64,000 nt of DNA. Origin: Mycolicibacterium parafortuitum (GTDB taxonomy: Bacteria; Actinomycetota; Actinomycetes; Mycobacteriales; Mycobacteriaceae). The notes under the pieces were generated by a model. That model was not told the origin of the DNA. It worked only from the letters and a program-made list of their open reading frames with translations, and searched no databases. Location of the stretch: the NCBI RefSeq assembly GCF_002086815.1, contig NZ_MVID01000007.1, forward strand, positions 1 to 64,000, written 5' to 3'. Below are positions 49,463 to 58,299 of this stretch, in pieces (the first letter of the stretch is position 1; every line of letters begins with the position of its first letter). Both the position numbers and the translations under genes were made by a program.

Positions 49463-50614
49463 ATGACGATGCTCAGCGACGAAGAGGCCTTTCTGATCGC
49501 CACCGTGCGGCAGTTCATCGACCGCGAAGTGAAGCCGACCGTCCAGGAAGTCGAGCACGCCAACGAGTACCCGGAACGCTGGATCGAGCAGATGAAGCAG
49601 ATCGGCATCTACGGGCTTGCCGTACCTGAGGAGTTGGGCGGCTCCCCTGTGTCGATGCCGTGCTACGCCCAGGTCACCCAGGAACTGGCCCGCGGCTGGA
49701 TGAGTCTCGCCGGAGCCATGGGCGGGCACACCGTGGTGGCGAAGCTGCTGACCCTGTTCGGCACCGACGAACAGAAGCAGACCTACCTGCCGCGGATGGC
49801 CACCGGCGAGGTGCGGGCCACGATGGCCCTCACCGAGCCGGGCGGCGGCTCCGACCTGCAGGCCATGACCACCGTCGCCAAGACCGACGGGTCCGACCTG
49901 GTGATCTCCGGGGCCAAGACCTGGATCTCGAATGCGCGCCGCTCTCAGCTGATCGCGCTGCTGTGCAAGACCGATCCGAACGCGACACCCAAACACAAGG
50001 GGATCTCGATCGTGCTCGTCGAGCACGGTCCGGGCCTGACGGTCTCCCGGGATCTACCCAAGCTCGGCTACAAGGGCGTGGAGTCGTGCGAGTTGGCCTT
50101 CGACAACTACCGAATCCCGGCGTCGGCCATCCTCGGAGCGACCCCTGGAAAGGGGTTCGCGCAGATGATGAAAGGCCTGGAGACCGGGCGCATCCAGGTA
50201 GCCTCCCGCGCCCTCGGTGTGGCGACGGCGGCACTGGAGGACTCGCTGGCCTACGCCCAGCAGCGGGAGAGTTTCGGACAGCCCATCTGGAAGCACCAGT
50301 CGATCGGCAACTACCTCGCCGACATGGCGACGAAGCTCACCGCCGCACGCCAGCTCACCTGGTACGCCGCCGAGCGCTACGACAGCGGTGACCGCTGCGA
50401 CATGGAAGCCGGCATGGCGAAACTGTTCGCGTCCGAAGTCGCCATGGAGATCGCGCTGAACGCGGTGCGGATCCACGGCGGCTACGGGTACTCCACCGAG
50501 TACGACGTCGAGCGGTACTTCCGGGACGCCCCGCTGATGATCGTCGGTGAGGGCACCAACGAGATCCAACGCAACGTGATCGCCGCACAATTGGTAAACC
50601 GCGGCGGGCTCTGA
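49463..50614 (+). CDS. acyl-CoA dehydrogenase (FadE-type)
   Basis: A 383-residue FAD-dependent acyl-CoA dehydrogenase, oxidising the alpha-beta bond of an acyl-CoA. Family signatures: RATMALTEPGGGSDLQAMTTVA near residue 113, GFAQMMKGLETGRIQVASRALGVA near 231, the substrate/flavin segment YAQQRESFGQPIWKHQSIGNYLADM near 267, and IHGGYGYSTEYDVERYFRDAPLMIVGEGTNEIQRNVIA at the C-terminus with the Glu expected at the catalytic-base position. Chain-length or substrate class cannot be told. It starts a plus-strand run with thiolase and a second dehydrogenase. Confidence 0.9.
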   Translation: MTMLSDEEAFLIATVRQFIDREVKPTVQEVEHANEYPERWIEQMKQIGIYGLAVPEELGGSPVSMPCYAQVTQELARGWMSLAGAMGGHTVVAKLLTLFGTDEQKQTYLPRMATGEVRATMALTEPGGGSDLQAMTTVAKTDGSDLVISGAKTWISNARRSQLIALLCKTDPNATPKHKGISIVLVEHGPGLTVSRDLPKLGYKGVESCELAFDNYRIPASAILGATPGKGFAQMMKGLETGRIQVASRALGVATAALEDSLAYAQQRESFGQPIWKHQSIGNYLADMATKLTAARQLTWYAAERYDSGDRCDMEAGMAKLFASEVAMEIALNAVRIHGGYGYSTEYDVERYFRDAPLMIVGEGTNEIQRNVIAAQLVNRGGL

Positions 50615-50654
50615 CGGGCGCCGCGGCCGTACCGGGGGCCACCGAACCCTGCGT

Positions 50655-50675
50655 TGATAGTTTTGATTCTATGTT
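50655..50675 (+). promoter_or_regulatory. leaderless promoter with possible operator before the thiolase
   Basis: TATGTT (50670-50675) is a -10 candidate placed exactly for transcription starting at ATG 50682. ATAG-TTTTGATT-CTAT (50657-50672) is a split inverted repeat overlapping it, so a repressor bound there would block the promoter. Confidence 0.4.
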
Positions 50676-50681
50676 AAATTA

Positions 50682-51839
50682 ATGGCTATGACTGAGGCTT
50701 ACATCATCGATGCCGTCCGCACCCCCGTGGGCAAGCGCAAGGGTGGACTGTCCGCCGTCCATCCCGCCGATATGGCGGCGCACGTCATCAAGACGCTGGT
50801 GGGTCGCCACGACATCGACCCGGCTGCGATCGACGATGTGATCCTCGGTTGCCTCGACAACATCGGCTCGCAGGCCGGCGACATCGCGCGGACCGCAGCC
50901 CTGGCGGCCGGCCTGCCCGAGTCGGTGCCCGGGGTCACGATCGACCGGCAGTGCGGATCGGCCCAGCAGGCTGTGCATTTCGCCGCGCAGGGCGTGATGA
51001 GCGGCACGTCCGATCTGATCGTCGCCGGCGGCGTGCAGAAGATGAGCCAGTACCCGATCCTGTCCGCGTTCGCCGCCGGTGAGCCGTTCGGCTCGGCCGA
51101 TCCCTGGACCGGATGCGAGGGCTGGCAGGCCCGCTACGGCGATCAGGAGATCTCCCAGTTCCGAGGCGCGGAAATGATTGCCGCACAATGGAAACTGTCG
51201 CGCGAGGACAACGAGAAGTTCGCACTGGAGAGCCATCGGCGCGCGCTGGCGGCCATCGCCGGCGGCTACTTCGATCGTGAGATCACCCCGTTCGCGAACG
51301 CCACCGTCGACGAGGGACCGCGCGCGGACACCTCACTGGAGAAAATGGCGACGCTGCCCACGCTGGTGGAAAACGGGGTGCTGACCGCCGCGGTGGCCAG
51401 CCAGATCTCCGACGGGGCCGCCGCGCTGCTGATCGCCTCCGCCGATGCCGTCGAGCGCTTCAACCTGAAGCCTCGGGCCCGCATCCACCACATGTCGGTG
51501 CGCGGTGCGGACCCGGTGATGATGCTGACCGCGCCGATCCCCGCCACCCAGCACGCCCTCAAACGGGCCGGTATGACGATCGACGACATCGACGTCGTCG
51601 AGATCAACGAGGCGTTCGCACCGGTGGTTCTGGCCTGGCTGGCCGACATCGGGGCCGACGCGGCCCGGGTCAACCCGAACGGCGGTGCGATCGCACTCGG
51701 GCATCCCATCGGATGCACCGGCGCCCGCCTGATGACGTCGATGCTGCACGAGCTGGAGCGCACCGGGGGACGCTACGGCCTGCAGACGATGTGCGAGGGC
51801 GGCGGCCAGGCCAACGTCACCATCATCGAGCGGATCTGA
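50682..51839 (+). CDS. acetyl-CoA acetyltransferase / 3-ketoacyl-CoA thiolase
   Basis: A 385-residue thiolase catalysing the last step of beta-oxidation (or its reverse). All catalytic parts are present: nucleophilic Cys in DRQCGSAQQAVHFAAQ near residue 89, the His of NEAFAPVVLAW near 310, and the second Cys/His motif GGAIALGHPIGCTGAR near 340. It opens with MTEAYIIDAVRTPVGKRKGGL, a typical FadA start. ATG 50682 is chosen because it coincides with the predicted leaderless transcription start; ATG 50688 is an in-frame alternative. Four bases separate it from the next dehydrogenase. Confidence 0.92.
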   Translation: MAMTEAYIIDAVRTPVGKRKGGLSAVHPADMAAHVIKTLVGRHDIDPAAIDDVILGCLDNIGSQAGDIARTAALAAGLPESVPGVTIDRQCGSAQQAVHFAAQGVMSGTSDLIVAGGVQKMSQYPILSAFAAGEPFGSADPWTGCEGWQARYGDQEISQFRGAEMIAAQWKLSREDNEKFALESHRRALAAIAGGYFDREITPFANATVDEGPRADTSLEKMATLPTLVENGVLTAAVASQISDGAAALLIASADAVERFNLKPRARIHHMSVRGADPVMMLTAPIPATQHALKRAGMTIDDIDVVEINEAFAPVVLAWLADIGADAARVNPNGGAIALGHPIGCTGARLMTSMLHELERTGGRYGLQTMCEGGGQANVTIIERI

Positions 51840-51843
51840 GTCG

Positions 51844-52992
51844 ATGATCCGCAGTTTGTACGAACCCGACCACGAGGCTTACCGCGAGACGGTTCGAGAG
51901 TTTCTGGCCCGCGAGGTCGTTCCCCACCACCAGGAATGGGACGAGGCGCGCTGGATCGACCGTGAGGTGTTCGCGCGCGCGGCGAAGGCGGGGATCTACG
52001 GTCTTCAGATCGGCGACCAGTACGGCGGTTCGGGCGAATCGGACTACCGCTACCGGATGGTCGTGTGCGAAGAGGTCGCCAAGATCAACGCGCTGTCCTT
52101 CGGGCTGACCGTCGCGCTGCAGGACGATCTGGTGCTGCACTACCTGCTGGACCTGACCAATGAGGAGCAGCGGCAGCGCTGGTTGCCCGGCTTCGCCTCC
52201 GGTGAGCTCATCGGCGCACTGGCCATGACCGAACCGGGCGCGGGCAGCGACCTGCGCGGCATCCGGACCACCGCCCGGCGCGACGGCGATCACTGGATCC
52301 TCAACGGGCAGAAGACATTCATCTCCAGCGGCATCATGGCCGACCTGGTGATCGTCGCCGCTCGGACCGGGACCAGCGGTGGGTCACGGGACCTGAGCCT
52401 GTTCGTGGTGGAGCGTGACACCCCCGGCTTCGAACGCGGCCGCAAGCTCGACAAGATCGGTCTTCCCGGCCAGGACACCGCCGAACTCTATTTCCGTGAC
52501 GCCCAGGTCCCGGCCGCCAACCTGATGGGCGAAGAGGGACTGGGGCTGCAGTACCTGATGAGCCACCTACCCCGGGAACGGCTCGGAGTGGTCGCCAACG
52601 CCATCGCCACCACCCGCGCGATCTTCGACATGACGGTCGACTACTGCAATCAGCGCCATGCTTTCGGTGCGCCGCTGTCGGACAAACAGCATGTGCGCTT
52701 CGAGCTGGCGGAAATGGCCACCGAGATCGACATCGCGCAGTGCTACGCCGACCAGTCGGTGCTGGCGTACAACGCCGGAAAGCTCACCCCGGTCGACGCC
52801 GCCAAGGGCAAGTGGTATCTCAGCGAGCTGCAGAAACGCGTCCTCGACCGGTGCCTGCAGCTGCACGGCGGCTACGGCTACATGACCGAATACCCGGTCG
52901 CGCGCGCCTATCTGGACACCCGGGTGCAGACGATCTACGGCGGCACCACCGAGATCATGAAGGAGATCATCGGCCGCGACGTGGTGGCCTGA
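51844..52992 (+). CDS. acyl-CoA dehydrogenase (FadE-type), second
   Basis: A 382-residue acyl-CoA dehydrogenase distinct from the one at 49463. Signatures: LIGALAMTEPGAGSDLRGIRTTA near residue 122, GQKTFISSGIMADLVIVAART, LMSHLPRERLGVVANAIATTRAIFD near 238, YCNQRHAFGAPLSDKQHVRFELAEM, and LHGGYGYMTEYPVARAYLDTRVQTIYGGTTEIMKEIIGRD at the end. YGGTTEIMKE carries the usual catalytic Glu position. It resembles long- or branched-chain dehydrogenases. It is coupled to the thiolase gene and followed by a strong hairpin. Confidence 0.9.
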   Translation: MIRSLYEPDHEAYRETVREFLAREVVPHHQEWDEARWIDREVFARAAKAGIYGLQIGDQYGGSGESDYRYRMVVCEEVAKINALSFGLTVALQDDLVLHYLLDLTNEEQRQRWLPGFASGELIGALAMTEPGAGSDLRGIRTTARRDGDHWILNGQKTFISSGIMADLVIVAARTGTSGGSRDLSLFVVERDTPGFERGRKLDKIGLPGQDTAELYFRDAQVPAANLMGEEGLGLQYLMSHLPRERLGVVANAIATTRAIFDMTVDYCNQRHAFGAPLSDKQHVRFELAEMATEIDIAQCYADQSVLAYNAGKLTPVDAAKGKWYLSELQKRVLDRCLQLHGGYGYMTEYPVARAYLDTRVQTIYGGTTEIMKEIIGRDVVA

Positions 52993-53005
52993 TCCGATCT
53001 GAAAA

Positions 53006-53040
53006 CGGGGCCGGCGCCGTCGATGACGGTGCCGGCCCCG
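53006..53040. terminator. bidirectional hairpin terminator
   Basis: Arms of 16 nt (CGGGGCCGGCGCCGTC and its complement, with one G-T wobble) around a GAT loop. It lies 13 nt after the acyl-CoA dehydrogenase stop and 27 nt before the end of the convergent ferredoxin-reductase gene. Confidence 0.85.
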
Positions 53041-53067
53041 ACTTCGTCCCCCGCGTTCGTTGAGACG

Positions 53068-54633
53068 TCAGCCCTGCGCTGCGCTGACGAGGTCGTCGAC
53101 CCGCACCAACTTTGTCCGCGGCCGATCTGACGCCGCCCCGCGGGCACGTTCGGCCGCGTCGATGGCCAGCCAGCCCTGCCAGTCGACGGCGCTCACCCCG
53201 CGTTCGGCGAGCACCGCCCCGATGTCACCGCCGGCGGTGCGCGCGAGACGGCCCGCGGCGAAGTCCGCCATCAGGTTCTCGACGGTCTCCTGCGCACAGG
53301 TCCGGTTGGTGCCGATGACGCCGCGTGGACCGCGCTTGATCCAGCCCGCGACGTACACGCCCGGGACCGGCGCAGCGCCGTCGAGGACCCGTCCGGCCTC
53401 GTTGGGGACACGCCCCGATTCGTCGTCGAACGGCACCCCGGCGACGGGTGCCCCGCGGTAACCGATCGAGCGCAGGACCAGCCCGGCCTCGATGTTCCCC
53501 GCAGTGGTGCGCAGGCCCGTCACGTGTGCGCCGCCCACAAGTTCCAGCGGCGCCTCCGAGAACCGCAGCACCACGTGGCGATTGCCCGGCGTCGCCGGCC
53601 GCGATGCGTATTCGGCGACCAGGTCGTACTTCAGCGCTCCGTCGAGATCGTCGTCGGGCCGGGCGCCGATCTCGCCCTCCACCACCACGTCGATGCCGGG
53701 CAGCTCACCGATGGCGATCAGCTCCCCCACCGAGAACGCGGCGACGGCCGCACCGCGGCGGCCCAGCAGCACGACCTCGCGCACCGCGCTCGACTCCAGC
53801 GCGCGCACCGCGTGGTCGGCGATGTCGGTGCGCGACAGATAGTCCGCGCCGGAGACCAGGACGCGGGCGGCGTCCAGCGCGACGTTGCCGTTGCCGATGA
53901 TCACCACCCGCGGAGTGGACAGGTCGAAATCGTGGTCGGCATGGTCGGGATGCCCGTTGTACCAGGCCACGAAGTCGGCTGCGGCCGAGTGGCCCGGCAG
54001 GTGCTCCCCCGGGATCCCCAGCTCCCGGCTGCCGGACGCACCCACCGCGTAGATCACGGCGTGATGATGTTCGACGAGCTCGGCGTGGCTGATGTCGCTG
54101 CCCACCTCGACGTTGAGATAGCAGTCCAGCCGGTCACTGGCCAGAACCGGCTCGAACAGCGACACGATCTCCTTGGTGGCCTGGTGATCCGGAGCGACCC
54201 CGGACCGGATCAGGCCGAAAGGTGTTGGCAGCCGGTCGAACATAGTGACCTCGACACCGGGTGTGCGAAGCAGCTCCGCGGCCGCGTAACACGCCGCGGG
54301 ACCGGTGCCGACGATCGCGACGCGCAGCGCGCCCCTGTCGACGGCGCGGGGTACCGTCGTGGGCGCGATGTTGCGTATCGCCAACGGCGCCCGGTCGAAG
54401 TACGCGGCGTTGATGTCGCGGAAGCGTGTCAGCCCGGCAGGCAGCTCGTCCTCGTGGTAGATCGCGCCGACGGGGCATTCGGCCACGCAGGCGCCACAGT
54501 CCACACAGGTCTGCGGGTCGATGTAGAGCATCGGTGTCGGGGCGTCACCGGCCACCGGCCGGATGCAGTCCACCGGGCACACCGGCACGCAGCTCGCGTC
54601 CGTGCAGCAGTTCTGGGTGATGACAAACGTCAA
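53068..54633 (-). CDS. fprB: ferredoxin-fused ferredoxin-NADP reductase (FprB-like)
   Basis: A 521-residue fusion. Residues 1-65 form a bacterial 7Fe-type ferredoxin domain with CCTDASCVPVCPVDCIRP and CVDCGACVAECPVGAI. From about residue 105 follows an adrenodoxin-reductase-like FAD/NADPH oxidoreductase: GTGPAACYAAAELL (FAD), DRLPTPFGLIRSGVAPDH, and GNGNVALDAARVL (NADPH). It would pass electrons from NADPH to ferredoxins, here most likely the small ferredoxin encoded just upstream and then the P450. Mycobacterial FprB has the same arrangement. Last gene of the minus-strand run, before a terminator. Confidence 0.9.
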   Translation of the reverse strand: MTFVITQNCCTDASCVPVCPVDCIRPVAGDAPTPMLYIDPQTCVDCGACVAECPVGAIYHEDELPAGLTRFRDINAAYFDRAPLAIRNIAPTTVPRAVDRGALRVAIVGTGPAACYAAAELLRTPGVEVTMFDRLPTPFGLIRSGVAPDHQATKEIVSLFEPVLASDRLDCYLNVEVGSDISHAELVEHHHAVIYAVGASGSRELGIPGEHLPGHSAAADFVAWYNGHPDHADHDFDLSTPRVVIIGNGNVALDAARVLVSGADYLSRTDIADHAVRALESSAVREVVLLGRRGAAVAAFSVGELIAIGELPGIDVVVEGEIGARPDDDLDGALKYDLVAEYASRPATPGNRHVVLRFSEAPLELVGGAHVTGLRTTAGNIEAGLVLRSIGYRGAPVAGVPFDDESGRVPNEAGRVLDGAAPVPGVYVAGWIKRGPRGVIGTNRTCAQETVENLMADFAAGRLARTAGGDIGAVLAERGVSAVDWQGWLAIDAAERARGAASDRPRTKLVRVDDLVSAAQG

Positions 54634-54648
54634 CGTCGCACTCCTGGT

Positions 54649-54840
54649 TCAGTTCTCGACGGACAGCGCGCCTGTCGGGCAACTCGCGATCGCCTCTTCG
54701 ACAGCACTGCGCAGGTTCTCCGGCGGCGTCTCGTCGATCACCTCGCCCAAGCCGTCGTCACCGACCGCGAACACCGCGTCGGCCAGCATCTCGCACATCC
54801 CGATTCCGGAGCACCTGGTCCGGTCGACATACACCTTCAT
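54649..54840 (-). CDS. small [3Fe-4S]-type ferredoxin
   Basis: A 63-residue ferredoxin, MKVYVDRTRCSGIGMC at the N-terminus and CPTGAL near the C-terminus. Only three cluster cysteines (C10, C16, C54) are present; the central Cys of a 4Fe site is absent, as in P450-redox-partner ferredoxins of actinomycetes. It would carry electrons from the FprB-like reductase to the P450 encoded at 57037-58299. Its start overlaps the aldehyde dehydrogenase stop by one base and 15 nt separate it from the reductase. A much longer open frame in the same phase is only the shadow of the dehydrogenase. Confidence 0.92.
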   Translation of the reverse strand: MKVYVDRTRCSGIGMCEMLADAVFAVGDDGLGEVIDETPPENLRSAVEEAIASCPTGALSVEN

Positions 54841-56228
54841 CACAACAGCTTTCGCATGATCTTCAGTGCGCGGTCGGTGTACGGCGGATACATCAGCGGC
54901 GGGTCCGGCTTGGCGGGTTTGGCCAGCACCGCTCGGCGGTGGCTGAGCGTCTCGAACCCCCACCGGCCGTGGTAGGCGCCCATACCGCTGGCGCCGACAC
55001 CGCCGAACGGCAGCTGCGGCACCAGACAGTGCATCGCGATGTGGTTGATCACCGCGCCGCCGGAGGGCACCGCGTCGATGATCTGCCTGCCGCGCTGCTG
55101 GGATCCGGTGAACACGTACAGCGCCAACGGTTTCGGTCGCGAGTTCACGAAGGTGATCGCATCGTCGACCGAATCCACTCGCAGCACAGGAAGAATCGGG
55201 CCGAAGATCTCGTCGTTCATCACCGGCTCGTCGGGCGCCGGGTCGGCGATCACCGTCGGCTCGATGCGCAGCCGCTGGGCATCCGACCGTCCGCCGGCGA
55301 CTACGGCTCCCCGTGTGCCGGCGATCAGCGAGGTGAGCCGCTCGAATTGGCGCTGGTTCACGATCGGCAGCGCGGGATCCGCTTCCGCGGAACGGAACTG
55401 GGTGGTCGCCGCGACGGTCTTGCGGATCAGCTCGTCGGCGATCGTCTTGTCGGCCAGCACGTAGTCCGGCGCGATGCACGTCTGGCCGGAGTTGAGTAGC
55501 TTCACCCAGGCCAGACGGCGGGCCGTCACGTCGAGGTCGGCGTCGGCGGTCACGATCACCGGGCTCTTGCCGCCCAGCTCGAGGGTGACCGGCGTCAGTG
55601 TCGGGGCGGCCGCGGCCATGATCTTGCGGCCCACCTCGGTGCCGCCGGTGAACAGCGCGTGGTCGAAACCCTGGGCCAGCAGGTCCTGGGTGGTCTGTGC
55701 ATCGCCCTCGACTACCCGGATCGCGTCACCGTCGAGGTACTGCGGCACCAGCCTGGCCAGCAGCGCCGAGGTGGCGGGCGCCAGTTCGGATGGCTTGATC
55801 ACCGCGCAGTTGCCCGCCGCAACGGCGGCGACCAGCGGGCCGAGGCTCAGATACAGCGGGTAGTTCCACGGCCCGATCACCAGCACCACCCCGAGCGGGT
55901 CGTACTGGATCCAGCCCTTCCCGGGCAGCTGAGCCAGCGGCAGCGACTGCCTGCGGCGCCGCATCCACGTGCGCAGGTGCTTGCGGGCGTAGGCGGCCTC
56001 ACCCTTCGTGGAGGCGATGTCGCCCAGCCACGCCTCGTGCGCCGACCGGCCCAGGTCCTCCGCCAGCGCCGCGGCGATCGCCGGTTCCTGTTCGGCGCAG
56101 AGGCGTTCGATGCCGGCGAGCTGGTCGAGCCGCCACTGCAGTGACTTGGTCCGCCCGGCGGCGAACACCGTCCGCAGGTCATGGACGACGGCGCCGGCCG
56201 TCGACGGGTTCTCGATATGCACTGTCAT
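54840..56228 (-). CDS. aldehyde dehydrogenase (NAD(P)-dependent, class-3-like)
   Basis: A 462-residue aldehyde dehydrogenase oxidising an aldehyde to the acid. Motifs: VLVIGPWNYPLYLSLGPLVAAVAAGN near residue 112, the Glu base in TLELGGKSPV near 218, and the nucleophile in NSGQTCIAPDYVL near 250. The GPWNYP motif and shorter length are typical of class-3/fatty-aldehyde enzymes. Beside the P450 and SDR it fits a sequence of hydroxylation, alcohol oxidation and aldehyde oxidation, giving an acid for the acyl-CoA ligase. Three bases after the SDR gene. Confidence 0.9.
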   Translation of the reverse strand: MTVHIENPSTAGAVVHDLRTVFAAGRTKSLQWRLDQLAGIERLCAEQEPAIAAALAEDLGRSAHEAWLGDIASTKGEAAYARKHLRTWMRRRRQSLPLAQLPGKGWIQYDPLGVVLVIGPWNYPLYLSLGPLVAAVAAGNCAVIKPSELAPATSALLARLVPQYLDGDAIRVVEGDAQTTQDLLAQGFDHALFTGGTEVGRKIMAAAAPTLTPVTLELGGKSPVIVTADADLDVTARRLAWVKLLNSGQTCIAPDYVLADKTIADELIRKTVAATTQFRSAEADPALPIVNQRQFERLTSLIAGTRGAVVAGGRSDAQRLRIEPTVIADPAPDEPVMNDEIFGPILPVLRVDSVDDAITFVNSRPKPLALYVFTGSQQRGRQIIDAVPSGGAVINHIAMHCLVPQLPFGGVGASGMGAYHGRWGFETLSHRRAVLAKPAKPDPPLMYPPYTDRALKIMRKLL

Positions 56229-56231
56229 GGT

Positions 56232-57023
56232 TCAGATTTCCGGTGCGGGGACCACGCCGGCGCCCACAGCCCCGGAGATGCCGCCGTCGATCACCAGCGG
56301 ATGGCCGTTGATCCACCGCGCCGCATCGGAGGCCAGGAACAGGATGCCGTCGGCGATGTCGTCCGGGTAGGCGTGCCGGCCCAGCAACTCCTTGACGCCG
56401 TCGAGGGTGTCCTTGCCCATCGACTCCTCGAAGTCGGCAAGGATGGGCGTCTCCACCGGCCCGGGTAGCACCGCGTTGATCCGGAACCCCATCTGGGCCA
56501 GTGCCATCCCCATCATCATGGTGTAGACGGTGGTGACCTCCTTGGAGAAGTTGTACGGGTTACCCTGCTGCGGGTTCTCCTTGAACCAGGCCATGCCCTC
56601 TTCGAAGGTGTCGGTCGCCAAGAGGTCACGGATGCTCTCGAGCCGCAGCGGCCAACCGAAGCCGGCGGTGGAGGACACGATGGTGATCGTGCCGCCGGGC
56701 ACCAGCCGTTCGAAGAAAGCCTCGGACAGATGCCGGACCGCGAACGTGTTGACGGCCAGCACCAGGTCGGCCGGGGCGGTCCCGGGGATACCCGCGATGT
56801 TCATCAGGCCGTCGAACTCACCCTCGAGGGATTCCAGTGCTGCGTCGATGCTTCGGGGGTTGGCCAGGTCGACCGGGATGTGCGCGGTGACCGGCGCCGT
56901 CGGCTCGTTGCGGTCCAGCGAGTACACCGACGCCCCGGCGGCGAGGAGCTTGCGGGCGGTCGCATCGCCGATCCCGGAGGCGGCCCCGGTGACGACGTAG
57001 CGCTTACCGGCGAATTCGGACAT
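56232..57023 (-). CDS. short-chain dehydrogenase/reductase
   Basis: A 263-residue SDR. Cofactor motif TGAASGIG near residue 14; Ser of VSSTAGFGW near 118; catalytic YNFSK near 157. The region between Ser and Tyr is longer than usual (a helical insertion LESIRDLLATDTFEEGMAWFKENPQQ), a pattern seen in 3-alpha-hydroxysteroid-dehydrogenase-like SDRs. Asp36 in SLDRNE suggests NAD rather than NADP. It could oxidise an alcohol formed by the P450, or a sterol-like hydroxyl. Thirteen bases after the P450 gene. Confidence 0.88.
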   Translation of the reverse strand: MSEFAGKRYVVTGAASGIGDATARKLLAAGASVYSLDRNEPTAPVTAHIPVDLANPRSIDAALESLEGEFDGLMNIAGIPGTAPADLVLAVNTFAVRHLSEAFFERLVPGGTITIVSSTAGFGWPLRLESIRDLLATDTFEEGMAWFKENPQQGNPYNFSKEVTTVYTMMMGMALAQMGFRINAVLPGPVETPILADFEESMGKDTLDGVKELLGRHAYPDDIADGILFLASDAARWINGHPLVIDGGISGAVGAGVVPAPEI

Positions 57024-57036
57024 GTGTTCAGAACTC

Positions 57037-58299
57037 CTAGTCGAGGGTGTAGGGCAGGGACTTCACCGCGGTGATGAAGTTGCCGGTCAGGTACTCGGGC
57101 TCACCGACCCGCAGGTTCGGAGCTCGCAGGATCAGCTCCCGGAAGATCGATTCCAGCTGCATCTTCGCCATGAACGCGCCCATGCAGTAATGCGGGCCGC
57201 CGCCGCCGAACCCGAGATGCGGGTTGGGTGAGCGGGTGATGTCGAACTCGTAGGGATTGTCGAACACCCGCTCATCGCGGTTGGCCGAGGAATACACCAT
57301 CGCCACCCAGTCACCCTCGCGGATCTGGGCGCCGTGCAACTCGGTGTCCTGGGTCGCGGTACGCCGGAACGTCATGACCGGCGTGGTCCACCGGACGAAC
57401 TCCTCCATCGCGACCTTGATGTGTCCGTCGAAGTCCTTCCGCAGCAGCGCTTTCTGCTCGGGGAACCGGTCCAGCGCGATCGTGGTGAAGGTGGTCGTGG
57501 TCTTGGTGGTGTCGTTGCCGGCCACCGACAGCAGCACGAAGTAGGGACCGAGTTCGTCGTCGGTGAGCCTGCGGCCGTCCACCTCGGCCTGCACCAGCGA
57601 GGTCATCAGATCGTTCTCGGGCTTCTCCCGTCGCGCCTGGGCGAGGCTGATACCGATGTCGAGCAGGCCCACCAGCGACTCGGTGAGCACCTCTGCGGGT
57701 TCGCGGCCTGCCGCGACATCGGGGTCGGCCCAGGCCACCATGCCCTCGGCCAGCCTCGCCGCCTCGTCGCGCTGCTCGTCGGGCAGGCCGAGCATGTCGT
57801 AGATCGTCCACATCGGCAGCCGCTTGGACACCTGCTCGACGAAGTCGCCCTCTGTGGTCTTGAGCAGGTCGTCGACGATTGAGCGGGCCTGGTTGTCGAT
57901 CTGGTCCTTGATCTTGGCGACCTGACGCGGGGTGAACACCGAGCTGACCAGCCGGCGCAGGCTCGAGTGGGCCGCACCGTCCATGCCCAGGAATGACTGT
58001 GTGGCGTCCAGCAGTTCCTCGGGAACCGCCTCGAACGTGATGCCCTGCCCCGAGCAGAACAGCTCGGGGTTCTTGCTGACGTAGGCGACGTCCTCGTGCC
58101 GGGTGACCACCCAGACCCCGTCGATCTCCGGCTCCATCATCGAGCCCTCGAGCGGCCGGTGCCAGCTGACCGGGCGTTCGTCGCGCAGGATCTTGAACGC
58201 CTTCTCGCGGTCGTCGAAACTCTGCGCCCAGAACTCCACCGAAGAGACGCTCACCGGGTCGAACGGGGGACGCGGGGTCTGCACCTGCGTTGCTGTCAT
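57037..58299 (-). CDS. cytochrome P450
   Basis: A 420-residue soluble bacterial P450. The heme-binding loop reads FGGGGPHYCMG (Cys about residue 364), the I-helix is VAGNDTTKTTTT near 247, and the ExxR pair is in EFVRWTTPV/FRRTATQD near 295. It belongs with the mycobacterial group that oxidises lipid and sterol side chains (CYP124/125/142-like in general appearance), but I cannot assign a number. Electron partners are encoded in the same run. Its stop lies four bases inside the start of the ligase gene's end (overlap 58296-58299). Confidence 0.9.
   Translation of the reverse strand: MTATQVQTPRPPFDPVSVSSVEFWAQSFDDREKAFKILRDERPVSWHRPLEGSMMEPEIDGVWVVTRHEDVAYVSKNPELFCSGQGITFEAVPEELLDATQSFLGMDGAAHSSLRRLVSSVFTPRQVAKIKDQIDNQARSIVDDLLKTTEGDFVEQVSKRLPMWTIYDMLGLPDEQRDEAARLAEGMVAWADPDVAAGREPAEVLTESLVGLLDIGISLAQARREKPENDLMTSLVQAEVDGRRLTDDELGPYFVLLSVAGNDTTKTTTTFTTIALDRFPEQKALLRKDFDGHIKVAMEEFVRWTTPVMTFRRTATQDTELHGAQIREGDWVAMVYSSANRDERVFDNPYEFDITRSPNPHLGFGGGGPHYCMGAFMAKMQLESIFRELILRAPNLRVGEPEYLTGNFITAVKSLPYTLD

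Noticed and set aside
54841..55479. Long frame fused upstream of the small ferredoxin (to 55479)
   Set aside because: It lies antisense-in-phase over the aldehyde dehydrogenase, which has all catalytic motifs. The ferredoxin's own ATG at 54840 gives the normal length.
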